A stretch of 64,000 bases of DNA from Sorangium cellulosum So ce56 (lineage in GTDB: Bacteria > Myxococcota_A > Polyangia > Polyangiales > Polyangiaceae). The notes under the pieces are model-generated. The model was not told where the DNA came from. It saw only the letters and a program-made list of their open reading frames with translations, and ran no database searches. Position 1 is the first letter of the stretch, and each line of letters opens with the position of its first letter. The stretch covers positions 496,001-560,000 of the forward strand of contig NC_010162.1 in assembly GCF_000067165.1 (NCBI RefSeq), given 5' to 3'. The position numbers were made by a program, and so were the translations under genes. Positions 30,688-39,182 of the stretch are shown here, piece by piece.

Positions 30688-32289
30688 ATGAGCGAGACCG
30701 TCTTCCTCGGCCCCGACGCCAGCAAGACCTGCGCGAGGCCGCGCTGGGAGTGGCTGTCGCCGCGCCTCCCCCCGGACCTCGAGCAGGAGGCGACGAGGCG
30801 CGTCGCGTGGATGGCGCTCTGCACGATCGTGGCGGGCTCCCTCGGCTTCCTCGTGTCGGAGATCTTCCCGGGCCTCGAGCTCGGCCCGTACCCGATCCGC
30901 GTCGCGGTCTTCCTGCCGTTCATGCTGGTCTCGGCCGCGCTCTTCGTCATCGCGCGGAAGGGGCTCCTGTCGCCGCCGCGGATCGTCGATCTCTCGTTCG
31001 CCTACAAGATCCTGGGCGCCGCGCTGCTCTCGGTCATCTCCAACGCGCAGCCGTGGCCGGAGGGGCCGGTGTTGCCGGGGTGGCCGCCGGTGGCCGTCTG
31101 GGTGCTCATGTTTCCCATCATCGTCCCCGCCCCGAGCGTGCGCACGCTGTTCACCTCGACGCTGGCGATCCTCACCGATCCGGCCTGCCTCTGGGTGCTC
31201 GTCCGCTCGGGCTTCATGGAGCCGCCCTCGCACGAGGCGATGCTCCGCCGCTTCTTCCCGAGCGTCATCGCGCTCGCGCTCTCCGTGCTCGTGTCGCGCG
31301 TCGTCTTCGGGCTCGGGCGCAAGCTCGACGCGGCGCGGGAGCTCGGCAGCTACCGGCTCGTCGAGCGGCTCGGCGGCGGCGGCATGGGCGAGGTGTGGCG
31401 GGCGAAGCACCGGATGCTCGCCCGCCCCGCGGCCGTGAAGCTGATCCGACCCGAGGCGTTCCAGGGCGAGCCATCGAGCAACGGCAACGCGAAGGCGCGG
31501 TTCGAGCGCGAGGCGCAGGCGACCGCCGCGCTCCGATCGCCGCACACGATCGGGATCTTCGACTTCGGCGTCGCCCGCGACGGGTCGTTCTACTACGTGA
31601 TGGAATTGCTCGACGGCATGGACCTCGAGACCCTCGTCAAGCTGGACGGCCCGCAGCCGCCCGCGCGCGTGGTCCACCTGCTCCGGCAGGCCTGCCACTC
31701 GCTCCACGAGGCGCACAAGGCCTTCTTCGTGCACCGCGACATCAAGCCCGCCAACCTCTTCCTGTGCCGCTACGGCGCAGACCTCGACTTCTTGAAGGTG
31801 CTCGACTTCGGGCTGGTGGCCCAGCGCAGGAAAGACGCGGATCCCTCCAAGCTGACGGCGGACAACGCGATCACCGGCACGCCCGCGTTCATGGCCCCGG
31901 AGGTGGTGCTGGGCGACCGCCCGATCGACGGCCGGACCGACATCTACGCGCTCGGGTGCGTCGCCTACTGGCTGCTCACCGGCGCCCTCGTGTTCGACGC
32001 CGAGACGGCGATGAAGACGATGTTGCTCCACGCGACGGAGGCGCCCGTCGCGCCTTCGAAGCGCGCGGCGCGCGCGATCCCGCCCGCGCTCGACCGCATC
32101 GTGCTCGACTGCCTCGAGAAGGACCCCGCGCGGCGGCCAAAGTCGGCGCGCGAGCTGTCCGAGCGGCTCGCCGCGCTCCGCATGGACGCCGACTGGACCG
32201 AGCAGCACGCGGCGGCGTGGTGGGAGGCGGTCGCGCCGCCGTCGCTCTCGGGCCAGGCGGCCAGGGTGGCCGTCGACGCCTTCGGCTGA
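30688..32289 (+). CDS. Ser/Thr protein kinase with N-terminal multi-span membrane domain
   Basis: Protein of 533 aa with an inverted layout compared with the other kinases here. About six membrane spans occupy residues 38-207 (AWMALCTIVAGSLGFLV, IRVAVFLPFMLVSAALFVI, VAVWVLMFPIIV, FFPSVIALALSVLVSRVVF among them), and the kinase domain follows at about 215-500: GGGGMGEVW, AAVKLI, HRDIKPANLF, DFGLV, APEV, DIYALGC. The MASE-like N-terminal block may sense membrane signals. The kinase has HRDIKP rather than HRDVSP, so it belongs to a different subgroup. ATG 30688 gives the shortest frame that keeps all spans. Confidence 0.88.
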   Translation: MSETVFLGPDASKTCARPRWEWLSPRLPPDLEQEATRRVAWMALCTIVAGSLGFLVSEIFPGLELGPYPIRVAVFLPFMLVSAALFVIARKGLLSPPRIVDLSFAYKILGAALLSVISNAQPWPEGPVLPGWPPVAVWVLMFPIIVPAPSVRTLFTSTLAILTDPACLWVLVRSGFMEPPSHEAMLRRFFPSVIALALSVLVSRVVFGLGRKLDAARELGSYRLVERLGGGGMGEVWRAKHRMLARPAAVKLIRPEAFQGEPSSNGNAKARFEREAQATAALRSPHTIGIFDFGVARDGSFYYVMELLDGMDLETLVKLDGPQPPARVVHLLRQACHSLHEAHKAFFVHRDIKPANLFLCRYGADLDFLKVLDFGLVAQRRKDADPSKLTADNAITGTPAFMAPEVVLGDRPIDGRTDIYALGCVAYWLLTGALVFDAETAMKTMLLHATEAPVAPSKRAARAIPPALDRIVLDCLEKDPARRPKSARELSERLAALRMDADWTEQHAAAWWEAVAPPSLSGQAARVAVDAFG

Positions 32290-32315
32290 GCTCCGCGCGC
32301 GCCCGGCCCGGGTCC

Positions 32316-33275
32316 TCAGCGGATGTTGAAGTCGACCGTCATCAGCTGCCCGCCGCGCTCGATCGCGACGGACAGGCGGTTCGCGGTCCGGAGCCGCGCG
32401 TAGGCCTCCAGCGCCTTCTGGGGATCCGTGACGTCGAAGCCGTTGATCGACCTCAGGGTGTCTCCGCTCTCCAGCCCGAGCGTCTCCAGCAGCGAGCCTC
32501 GCCTGATCCTGAGCTTCAGCCCGACGACCTGGTCTCCTCGTCGCTCCGGGGTCACCCGGGCGGAGCGCATGAGGAGCGCCTGCTGCTCGAGGATCTGATC
32601 GACCGCCGCGCGGTCGACGTTGAACTCCGTGGCGCTCACCCGCCGGATGCGGGCGGCGATCTCCGGCGGGATCGAGTTCAGGTCGTTGTCGCTCCCGACC
32701 GGCCTCGCCTCAGGCCGGGGCTGCGGCGCGGGCGCCTCCTCGCGCGCGCTCTTCCCGGCCTTCCCGAGCTGCATCTGGCAGCGGGCGCCGCCCGCGGTGA
32801 TCCAGACGCGGTCCCACGCGATGCGCGTGAGCGTGCCTCCCGCCGCGTCGCCGCCGAGCCGGCGGAGCTGCGTCTGCCCGTCGGGGCCCTCGATGGCCGC
32901 GAACGACCACGCGGCGTCCTGCGACGCCGCGATGAGCACCACGCGTCCGGCGTCGCAGGTCGGATCGCTCCACGGATCGCCGTGCGCCGCGGGCGCGCGC
33001 TCCTCGGGCGCGCCGCCCGGGGGCGGGAGGAGCGGCCCCGTCGCCGAGTCGAACGGGTTGCGCTGGAGGATCGCTTCAGCGCTCGTCGCGTGGAGGCCGT
33101 CGCGCAGCGCGCGGCGGGACGCAGGGGGCAAGGAAGAGAGCCTCGTGGCTCTGTCCGGGATGATCGTCCTCCCGATCAGGTGAGACACCCCCGACGCCTG
33201 AAAGTAGGCGGCGGACGCGATCATCGTGCCCGCGATCCACAGGAAGTGGTGCTTCACAGCCGCATCCAGGTCCAC
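32316..33275 (-). CDS. gspC: GspC-like type II secretion protein with PDZ domain
   Basis: Inner-membrane protein of 319 aa. One membrane span at about 9-28 (HHFLWIAGTMIASAAYFQA), a periplasmic homology region at about 80-170 with two cysteines (CDAGRVVLIAAS, GGARCQMQLG), a proline-rich linker, then a C-terminal PDZ domain at about 220-315 (GLKLRIRRGSLLETLGLESGDTLRSINGF). GspC links the inner-membrane platform to the secretin. The GTG start at 33275 with AGGA upstream puts the span at the usual place; the longer frame to 33398 is non-coding in codon use. It stands alone; other gsp genes must lie elsewhere. It is convergent with the upstream kinase gene. Confidence 0.82.
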   Translation of the reverse strand: MDLDAAVKHHFLWIAGTMIASAAYFQASGVSHLIGRTIIPDRATRLSSLPPASRRALRDGLHATSAEAILQRNPFDSATGPLLPPPGGAPEERAPAAHGDPWSDPTCDAGRVVLIAASQDAAWSFAAIEGPDGQTQLRRLGGDAAGGTLTRIAWDRVWITAGGARCQMQLGKAGKSAREEAPAPQPRPEARPVGSDNDLNSIPPEIAARIRRVSATEFNVDRAAVDQILEQQALLMRSARVTPERRGDQVVGLKLRIRRGSLLETLGLESGDTLRSINGFDVTDPQKALEAYARLRTANRLSVAIERGGQLMTVDFNIR

Positions 33276-33594
33276 GGGTCCTGCTCTTTCTGGGGCACGA
33301 CCGCTGCCTGCGATCGAGGCGAGCGCCGCGCGCACGCCGGCGTGGAGGCGACCGTGCACAATGTCGCCACCGACCCTCCCTCCCGGGACGCGCAGCACCG
33401 CGCGTGCCGGCCCGTCGCGCCGGAGCGCCCGCGCGAGCGCCTGTCACAGCGCGCGCCTTGACCCGAACGGATCGGCGCGCGTCCAACGAGCCGCGCGAGC
33501 GTCCACGAGCCGCGCGCGCGCCGCGGCGGCGCTCATCGAGAAGGGGATCGAGAGGAGGAAAGGGCGGGGCAGCGAGCGCCGGCGGGCGGCTCGC
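33276..33594. other. Intergenic stretch without a recognised gene
   Basis: A 319-bp gap between gspC and the cytochrome gene, both leftward. No gene, clear promoter or strong hairpin was seen. Confidence 0.55.
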
Positions 33595-35388
33595 TCAGGG
33601 CTTCTTGTCGGGCGCCTTGGCGGCGACCGTCGTCCCGGGCTCACCGCGGCCGCGGCGGTACACCCAGGCGGCGAGGACCTTCCGGTCGTTCGCGGAGAGC
33701 TTCTCCTCGAACGCCGGCATGTGGCCTTCCAGGTCCTTCGCCATCGCGGCCGGCGGGTAGGCCTTGCCGCTGCCGGGGTTCGTGATCTGCGCCTCGATCC
33801 ACGCGATCGAGGCCCAGCCGCGGAGCTCGGGGGCGGCCGACTCCTCGTCGTCGGTCTTGCCGTCGAGCCGGTGGCAGCTCGTGCACCGCTGCCGGACCAT
33901 CTTCTCTCCGGGCGTCCCGGCGCCGGGCTCCCCGCGCGCCTGCCCCTCGAGGAACGCGGCGATCGTCTCCTGGTCGGCCTCGCTCATCGGCGTGAACACC
34001 TTCGCCGCCTCGGGATCCGCGGGCGGCTTCACCGCCGACGGCATCATCTCCTTGAACGCCGTCTTGCCGAAGAGGTGGTCGGCGTCGGGATCCCTCAGCA
34101 CCTCGAGCGCCCAGGCCTTCGTCCCGAACCCGGTGAGGTCCGGCGCCGTCTGCTTGTCCTTGGGCGGCCCGAGATCGTTGAGCCGGTGGCAGCTCGCGCA
34201 CTCCTTCTTGTAGAGGTCCTCGCCGCGCGTCTCCGGGTCGTTCCGGAGCATCGCGAGCGCCCCCTCGGGCGGGACGCCTTGCTTGAACAGCGCCACCGCG
34301 CGCGCGGTCCGCGCGGCGCTCTGCGCCTCCGAGCGCTGGAAGCCCTCGTCCTTCGCGTCCTTCACGAACGACGTCCCCAGCAGGCCGACGGCCCCGAGGC
34401 CGATCAAGAACAGCGGCGCGAGCGCCGGCAGCCGCGCCCGGAGCGGGCCGGGCTTCCTGTCGATGAACGGCAGCAGCGCAAGGTACAGCCCGACCACCCC
34501 CGGCAGGCCGACGGTCGCGATGAGCTCCAGCGAGCCAGGGAAGTACTTGCGCAGCTCGAAGAGCGGGCGGAAGTACCAGGCGGGGCGGGCGTTGTAGTCG
34601 CTGACGGGATCCGCCGGCGCCTCGAGCGGGGCGCCGTGCTCCATGGCCGCGAGATCGAACACGACGACCAGCACGAGCGCCACGGCCAGCAGGATCAGGC
34701 CGAGCTGCTTCGGGTAGAATCGATCCGACTTGCCGAGGTCGGCGTTGTGCGGCGTGCCGAAGCCGTGCCTGCGGAACTGCGCGAAGCTCGCGGCGAGCAG
34801 CAACGCCATGACCGCCGGCAGCACGAAGACGTGCAGGCCGTAGAGCCGCGTCAGCGTCAGGTGGCCGAGCGAGCTCCCGCCGATGACGAGCTGCTGCGTG
34901 AACGGCCCGACCACCGGGACCGAGCCCATGATGCCCGTCTCGACGCGCGCGCCCCAGTAGCCGTCCTGGTCCCACGGGAGCGGGTTGCCCGTGAAGGTGA
35001 AGCCGAGGATCACGCCGAGCAGGCCGAGGGTCAAAAACCAGCCGATCTCGCGCGGCGCGCGGTACGCCCCGTGGAGCGCGATCCGCGCCACGTGGATCGC
35101 GACCAGGATGACGAGCGCCTGCGCTCCGAAGTAGTGGAGGCCTCGGATGAGCCACCCGGCGCGCAGGGTGAAATTGATGTGCGCGACGCTCGCCCACGCC
35201 GTGGTCGCGCTCGGGGCGTACGCCGACATGAGCAGCGCGCCCGTGACGACCTCGACGAGCAGCAGCAGCGCGAGCGCGCCTCCCCACACGTAACCGATGC
35301 GCGCGCCGCCGGGGATCGGCGCGTCGAGGAACCGGCGCAGCGGCTCGCGGTGCCCTATGCGCTCGTTCAGCCAGTCGCCGAGGCTCAT
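33595..35388 (-). CDS. Cytochrome b fused to a diheme cytochrome c
   Basis: Quinol-oxidising subunit of a bc-type complex, 597 aa. Residues about 1-230 are cytochrome b with four helices and heme-ligand histidines (LRGLHYFG-type motif, AIHVAR, RLYGLHV, QFRRHG). About 230-370 match subunit IV, with PAWYFRPL where most complexes have PEWY at the Qo site. The C-terminal 220 residues lie outside the membrane and carry two c-type heme motifs, CASCH near 400 and CTSCH near 500, each followed by a plausible Met ligand region. It overlaps the Rieske gene by 4 nt (ATGA). The fused cytochrome c replaces a separate c1 or f subunit. Confidence 0.93.
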   Translation of the reverse strand: MSLGDWLNERIGHREPLRRFLDAPIPGGARIGYVWGGALALLLLVEVVTGALLMSAYAPSATTAWASVAHINFTLRAGWLIRGLHYFGAQALVILVAIHVARIALHGAYRAPREIGWFLTLGLLGVILGFTFTGNPLPWDQDGYWGARVETGIMGSVPVVGPFTQQLVIGGSSLGHLTLTRLYGLHVFVLPAVMALLLAASFAQFRRHGFGTPHNADLGKSDRFYPKQLGLILLAVALVLVVVFDLAAMEHGAPLEAPADPVSDYNARPAWYFRPLFELRKYFPGSLELIATVGLPGVVGLYLALLPFIDRKPGPLRARLPALAPLFLIGLGAVGLLGTSFVKDAKDEGFQRSEAQSAARTARAVALFKQGVPPEGALAMLRNDPETRGEDLYKKECASCHRLNDLGPPKDKQTAPDLTGFGTKAWALEVLRDPDADHLFGKTAFKEMMPSAVKPPADPEAAKVFTPMSEADQETIAAFLEGQARGEPGAGTPGEKMVRQRCTSCHRLDGKTDDEESAAPELRGWASIAWIEAQITNPGSGKAYPPAAMAKDLEGHMPAFEEKLSANDRKVLAAWVYRRGRGEPGTTVAAKAPDKKP

Positions 35389-36026
35389 CCTGCGATCTCC
35401 TGGAGCTCGGCGACCCCGTCACGGTAGCGCCGGAAGTCCACCTCGAGCCAGCCATCGACGACCCGCGTCGCGAGCGGATCCATGGGGCGCGGGGACGGCC
35501 CCGTCTCAGGCGCACCCGACAGGCCGAAGCGCGACGCGTGGCACGGACAGTTGAAGCTCTTCTTGTCGTCGTTGAGCTCGATCCCGCAGCCGAGGTGGGG
35601 GCACGTTGCGCTCATCGCGCGGATCTTCTCGCCCTCCCGGATGACCCAGATCGCGCCGAGCATCTGGTCCTTCGCGACCGTGAAGGCGTCGCGCTCCTCG
35701 CCGATCACCTTGAGCCGCCGCGGCTCGCCCGGCGGGAGGTCCGCGAGGCGCCCGACCCGGACCCAGCGCTCGCGCCCGCCCGCGGCGCCGGCGCTGCCTG
35801 CGGCGGGAGCCGCGATGAAGCTCGCCGCCGGTACGGCGATCGCGCCGGCGCAGGCCAGACCGCCGATCGCCACGAGCGCCTTCAGGGCGCCACGCCGCTC
35901 CTCGGGGGCCGGGCCCGCGGACGGCGCGCCGGCGCTCGCGGGCACCCCGTGAGGCCCAGGTTCGTGCGCCAATCCATGTCCGAGGTACCCACCGGCACCA
36001 GGTTCCTTTTGCGTCGGCTCTGCCAT
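35385..36026 (-). CDS. Rieske iron-sulfur protein
   Basis: Rieske subunit of 213 aa. A membrane anchor lies at about 50-75 (ALKALVAIGGLACAGAIAVPAASF) after a hydrophilic N-terminus. The Rieske fold (about 90-205) has CPHLGCG and CPCHASRF, supplying two Cys and two His ligands to the [2Fe-2S] cluster. ATG 36026 is preferred over the frame to 36155, because AGGGAG lies upstream and the extra residues show no codon bias. The stop overlaps the cytochrome b start, so the two subunits are made together; electrons pass from quinol through Rieske to the fused diheme domain. Confidence 0.95.
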   Translation of the reverse strand: MAEPTQKEPGAGGYLGHGLAHEPGPHGVPASAGAPSAGPAPEERRGALKALVAIGGLACAGAIAVPAASFIAAPAAGSAGAAGGRERWVRVGRLADLPPGEPRRLKVIGEERDAFTVAKDQMLGAIWVIREGEKIRAMSATCPHLGCGIELNDDKKSFNCPCHASRFGLSGAPETGPSPRPMDPLATRVVDGWLEVDFRRYRDGVAELQEIAG

Positions 36027-36217
36027 CTCGTAGGCTCTCCCTCGCTCGCGCCGCTCTCCGAAGGCCGCCCAGACTGGAGCGGGGCCCCCGGCGGCCGAAG
36101 CGGACGCAGCATATCGAAAACACAGGCGTAACGTTGAATCCTCGCCATCGCGCACCTCGGGGCGATTGCGCTTCGGCCGGTACAGCCGAAAGTTCTCTTT
36201 CCGTTGTCCAGGTCCCG

Positions 36218-38578
36218 ATGCCTCGCCCCGTCGCCGCAGCGCTCGTGATGTTCGCCGTGCTCGGAGCCTCCGCCTGTGCCGCTTCGCGTCAACCGCCGGC
36301 GTGTACGCGTCCCGACCTCAGCGGGTGCGCCATCGAGGACGTCTCGTTCGAGGGCGACGACGTGATCAGCGGCGACGAGCTCGCCGCGCGGATCGCGACG
36401 GCCGAGAGCTCGCGCCTCCTCGGTGGCGCGCTCGAGCCCGTGCCGATCCTGAGCGTCTGGGACGCGCTCACGGTCGAGTACGAGCGCTTCGATCGGTTCG
36501 TCCTCGAGCGGGACCTCGCCCGCATCGAACGGTACTACCGCGCGCGCGGGTTCTACGGGGCGCGGGTGCGGGCGGCGCGGGTGCAGCGCTTCGGCGGCCC
36601 CGGCAAGGAGGGGCGCGTGCGGGTGCGCATCGTCGTCTCCGAGGGCGCGCCGGTGAAGATCGCGTCGGTGGATCTCGCGTGGCGGGACTGGACCCTGGAG
36701 AAGGGCAGGGACATCGGCCGGCCGGTGACCGAGGCGAAGGACGAGCTCAAGGTCGGCGAGCGCCTGGACGAGGCTCGGTACGAGGAGCTCAAGAAGAACC
36801 TGCTCCGGGTCCTCACGGATCGCGGCTTCGCCTACGCGAACGTGGAGGGGCACGTGGACGTCGACCTCGTGAAGAACGAGGCGCGGATCCGCTACACGAT
36901 CGAGCTCGGCCCCGAGTGCAGGTTCGGCAAGGTCAAGCTGGAGGGGCTCGGCGAGCTGCCCGAGGGGCCCGTCAGGACGGCGATCGGCATCGAGGAGGGC
37001 GAGCGCTTCTCGACCGCGGATCTGGCGGACGCAGAGCAGGCGCTCGCCGATTTCGGCGTGTTCGGCGCCGTCGCCGTGAAGCCCGAGCTCGCGCCGCCCG
37101 GACAGCCCAGGAGCCCGGTCGTCCCCGTGACCTTCTCCGTGCAGCCGTCCGCGCTGCGCGCCGTGAAGCTCGGCGGAGGCGCCGAGGTCGGCTCGCGCGT
37201 CGAGGCGCACCTCGTCGCCGGATGGGAAGATCGCAACTTCCTCGGGGGGCTGCGCCGCTTCAGCATCGAGGCCCGGCCGGGGCTCGTCTTCTATCCGGTA
37301 GAGTTCTCGAACCTGCTCGGCAAGGAGCTCGGGGACACGTTCCGCCTCTTGCCGGAGATCCAGCTCCGGTCCGAGCTCCGCCAGCCCGGGGCGATCGAGC
37401 GGCGCACGGCCGCGGTGCTGCGCGGCTCGTTCAAGCTCTACTGCCCCCAGACAGGTGAGTTCTGCACCAAGCCGGACAAGGGGGGCGCCGGCGAGGGGGA
37501 GTCAGGAGCTGCACCAGATGCTGCCCAGGGGGCACCGGAGCACGCGATCGTCGGCTACCGCGAGTACGTCGGTTCCATCGGAATCGAGCGGCCCTTCCTG
37601 AAATCGGACCTGAACGCGGCCCTCCTCTACAACGTCCAGCTGAACAGCCCGTTCACCTACAATTCGGCGCGGCTGCCCTCCGGGTTCGGGACCCTCTTCA
37701 TCCCTTACCTCCAGGCTCAGGTCTCCTATGACCGCCGCCTGAACCAGGCGGGGAAGCCCGACAGGGTCACCCCCCATCACGGCTATTACATCGCGCTGGA
37801 CACGCAGCTGGCCGGCTATCTGGGGTTCGACACCGCGATCGCGGAGGCCCTGGTCGGCGAGAAGGCGCAGGACGAGCGGGACAAGCGGTTTCACTCCGCG
37901 CGCGACATCCGCCTTCAGCCCGAGTTTCGTGCCTACCTCCCTGTTTCGAGGAGATGGACGCTGGGTTTCCGCTTGATGACCGGGTGGCTGTTCACGGGCC
38001 GCTACGGCGATGCCTCCGTGGATCCTGCCCAGTGCGACGCCCTCGCGGGCATGGACAGGGACCGTTGCCGGAGAGACGTGGGGGCCGACCTTCAGCTGAT
38101 GCAGTTCCGCGGGTTCTTCAGCGGAGGCGCGACCAGCAACCGCGGATACGGGTACAACGAGGTCGGCCCGCACGCCCGCGTGCCGAGCCCGACGGCCGGC
38201 GGCAGCGCCGACGAGGAGGCCCCGCTGGTCCCCATCGGAGGCCGTCTGCTGTGGGAGACGAGCCTGGAGCTGCGGATACCGCTCGGCGAGAGCTTCGGTA
38301 CGGTGATCTTCGCCGACGCCGGCGATGTCACCCGGGAGCACCGGCTGTTCCGCTCGGGAGCGCAGCGCCTGCACCTCTCGGCGGGCTTCGGGCTGCGCTA
38401 CGTCACGCCGGTCGGACCGCTGCGCTTCGACGTCGGCTACCGCATTCCCTGCATGCAGGTGCTCGGCGTCTGCGACGAGACAGAAGCCGCAGGCTGGCCC
38501 GAGGACGAGCGGCCCCCGGGCAAGCTGTTCGATGTGCTGCCCATCGCCGTGAACCTGGCGATCGGCGAGGCGTTCTGA
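36218..38578 (+). CDS. Omp85/BamA-family outer-membrane protein (lipoprotein-like N-terminus)
   Basis: Protein of 786 aa. A signal peptide ends in LGASAC, a possible lipobox, so the protein may be acylated, which is unusual for the family. POTRA-like domains span about 35-330 (IEDVSFEGDDVISGDEL, YRARGFYGARV, VRIVVSEGAPVKIASV, GECRFGKVKLEG-type repeats), and the C-terminal barrel runs from about 350 to the end, with RGYGYNEVGP-like turn near 645 and FADAGDVTREH, GLRYVTPVGPLRFDVGY, as in BamA/TamA (bacterial surface antigen) barrels. ATG 36218 is chosen because the signal peptide starts there. It is divergent from the Rieske gene. Confidence 0.88.
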   Translation: MPRPVAAALVMFAVLGASACAASRQPPACTRPDLSGCAIEDVSFEGDDVISGDELAARIATAESSRLLGGALEPVPILSVWDALTVEYERFDRFVLERDLARIERYYRARGFYGARVRAARVQRFGGPGKEGRVRVRIVVSEGAPVKIASVDLAWRDWTLEKGRDIGRPVTEAKDELKVGERLDEARYEELKKNLLRVLTDRGFAYANVEGHVDVDLVKNEARIRYTIELGPECRFGKVKLEGLGELPEGPVRTAIGIEEGERFSTADLADAEQALADFGVFGAVAVKPELAPPGQPRSPVVPVTFSVQPSALRAVKLGGGAEVGSRVEAHLVAGWEDRNFLGGLRRFSIEARPGLVFYPVEFSNLLGKELGDTFRLLPEIQLRSELRQPGAIERRTAAVLRGSFKLYCPQTGEFCTKPDKGGAGEGESGAAPDAAQGAPEHAIVGYREYVGSIGIERPFLKSDLNAALLYNVQLNSPFTYNSARLPSGFGTLFIPYLQAQVSYDRRLNQAGKPDRVTPHHGYYIALDTQLAGYLGFDTAIAEALVGEKAQDERDKRFHSARDIRLQPEFRAYLPVSRRWTLGFRLMTGWLFTGRYGDASVDPAQCDALAGMDRDRCRRDVGADLQLMQFRGFFSGGATSNRGYGYNEVGPHARVPSPTAGGSADEEAPLVPIGGRLLWETSLELRIPLGESFGTVIFADAGDVTREHRLFRSGAQRLHLSAGFGLRYVTPVGPLRFDVGYRIPCMQVLGVCDETEAAGWPEDERPPGKLFDVLPIAVNLAIGEAF

Positions 38579-38648
38579 CGTGTGGTGATCCGTCCGGCGG
38601 GCGCCGGGGGGGGCGGCGCGGCCCGCGCTTCGGGCAGGCCGCGGGCGA

Positions 38649-39008
38649 TCAGCCCTCTTCTTCTTCGACGTTCCAGGCGGACAGCGCGGTCATCCCGATG
38701 GCGACCGAGCAGAGGCAGCAGAGGGCAGGCTCCTCGAACCGGAGCTCGTCGCCGCGCGACCACACGTAGAGGCCGCGCCCGTGGGGCTCCCCCGCGATGG
38801 CCCTGTCGCACACGTCGCAGCGGTGCTCGGTTGCGCCTGAGGCTGCTTGACGCGCGCGCAGCGCGTTGTCGGCGATCGCGTCGACCGAGACGCAAATCGG
38901 TTGGGCCAGTGTCCCCGTGAGCCGGTAATCCGCACTTGCGGTCCCCTCCGGCGTAGGGCAGGGGTCCAGGTTCGCGGTCCCCTTCAAAGCGCCTTCAATC
39001 ACATCCAC
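38649..39008 (-). CDS. Small zinc-ribbon-like protein
   Basis: Protein of up to 119 aa, not recognised. The C-terminal half (about 62-119) looks like a genuine small fold: CDVCDRAIAGEPHGRGLYVW followed by CCLCSVAIGMTAL, giving two CxxC pairs 33 residues apart, likely one zinc site, and an acidic EEEEG end. The first half has weaker codon bias, so the true start may be later than the GTG at 39008. It lies between an Omp85 gene (convergent) and the Fe-S oxidoreductase start region. Function unknown. Confidence 0.55.
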   Translation of the reverse strand: MDVIEGALKGTANLDPCPTPEGTASADYRLTGTLAQPICVSVDAIADNALRARQAASGATEHRCDVCDRAIAGEPHGRGLYVWSRGDELRFEEPALCCLCSVAIGMTALSAWNVEEEEG

Positions 39009-39182
39009 CTCCGGCGGCAGGGCCGAATCTAGCTCAGGCCGAGACGGGACGCACGAGAAGGCTGTGCCTGAACACCATCAGGCCTGCTCCAGGGCGCAGA
39101 TGTAGGCGAACACGCTGGAGCGGCGCGTCATGGCCTGCATGACGTACCGCTTCGGCGTGCAACAACAACGGAATCTGGCGGA

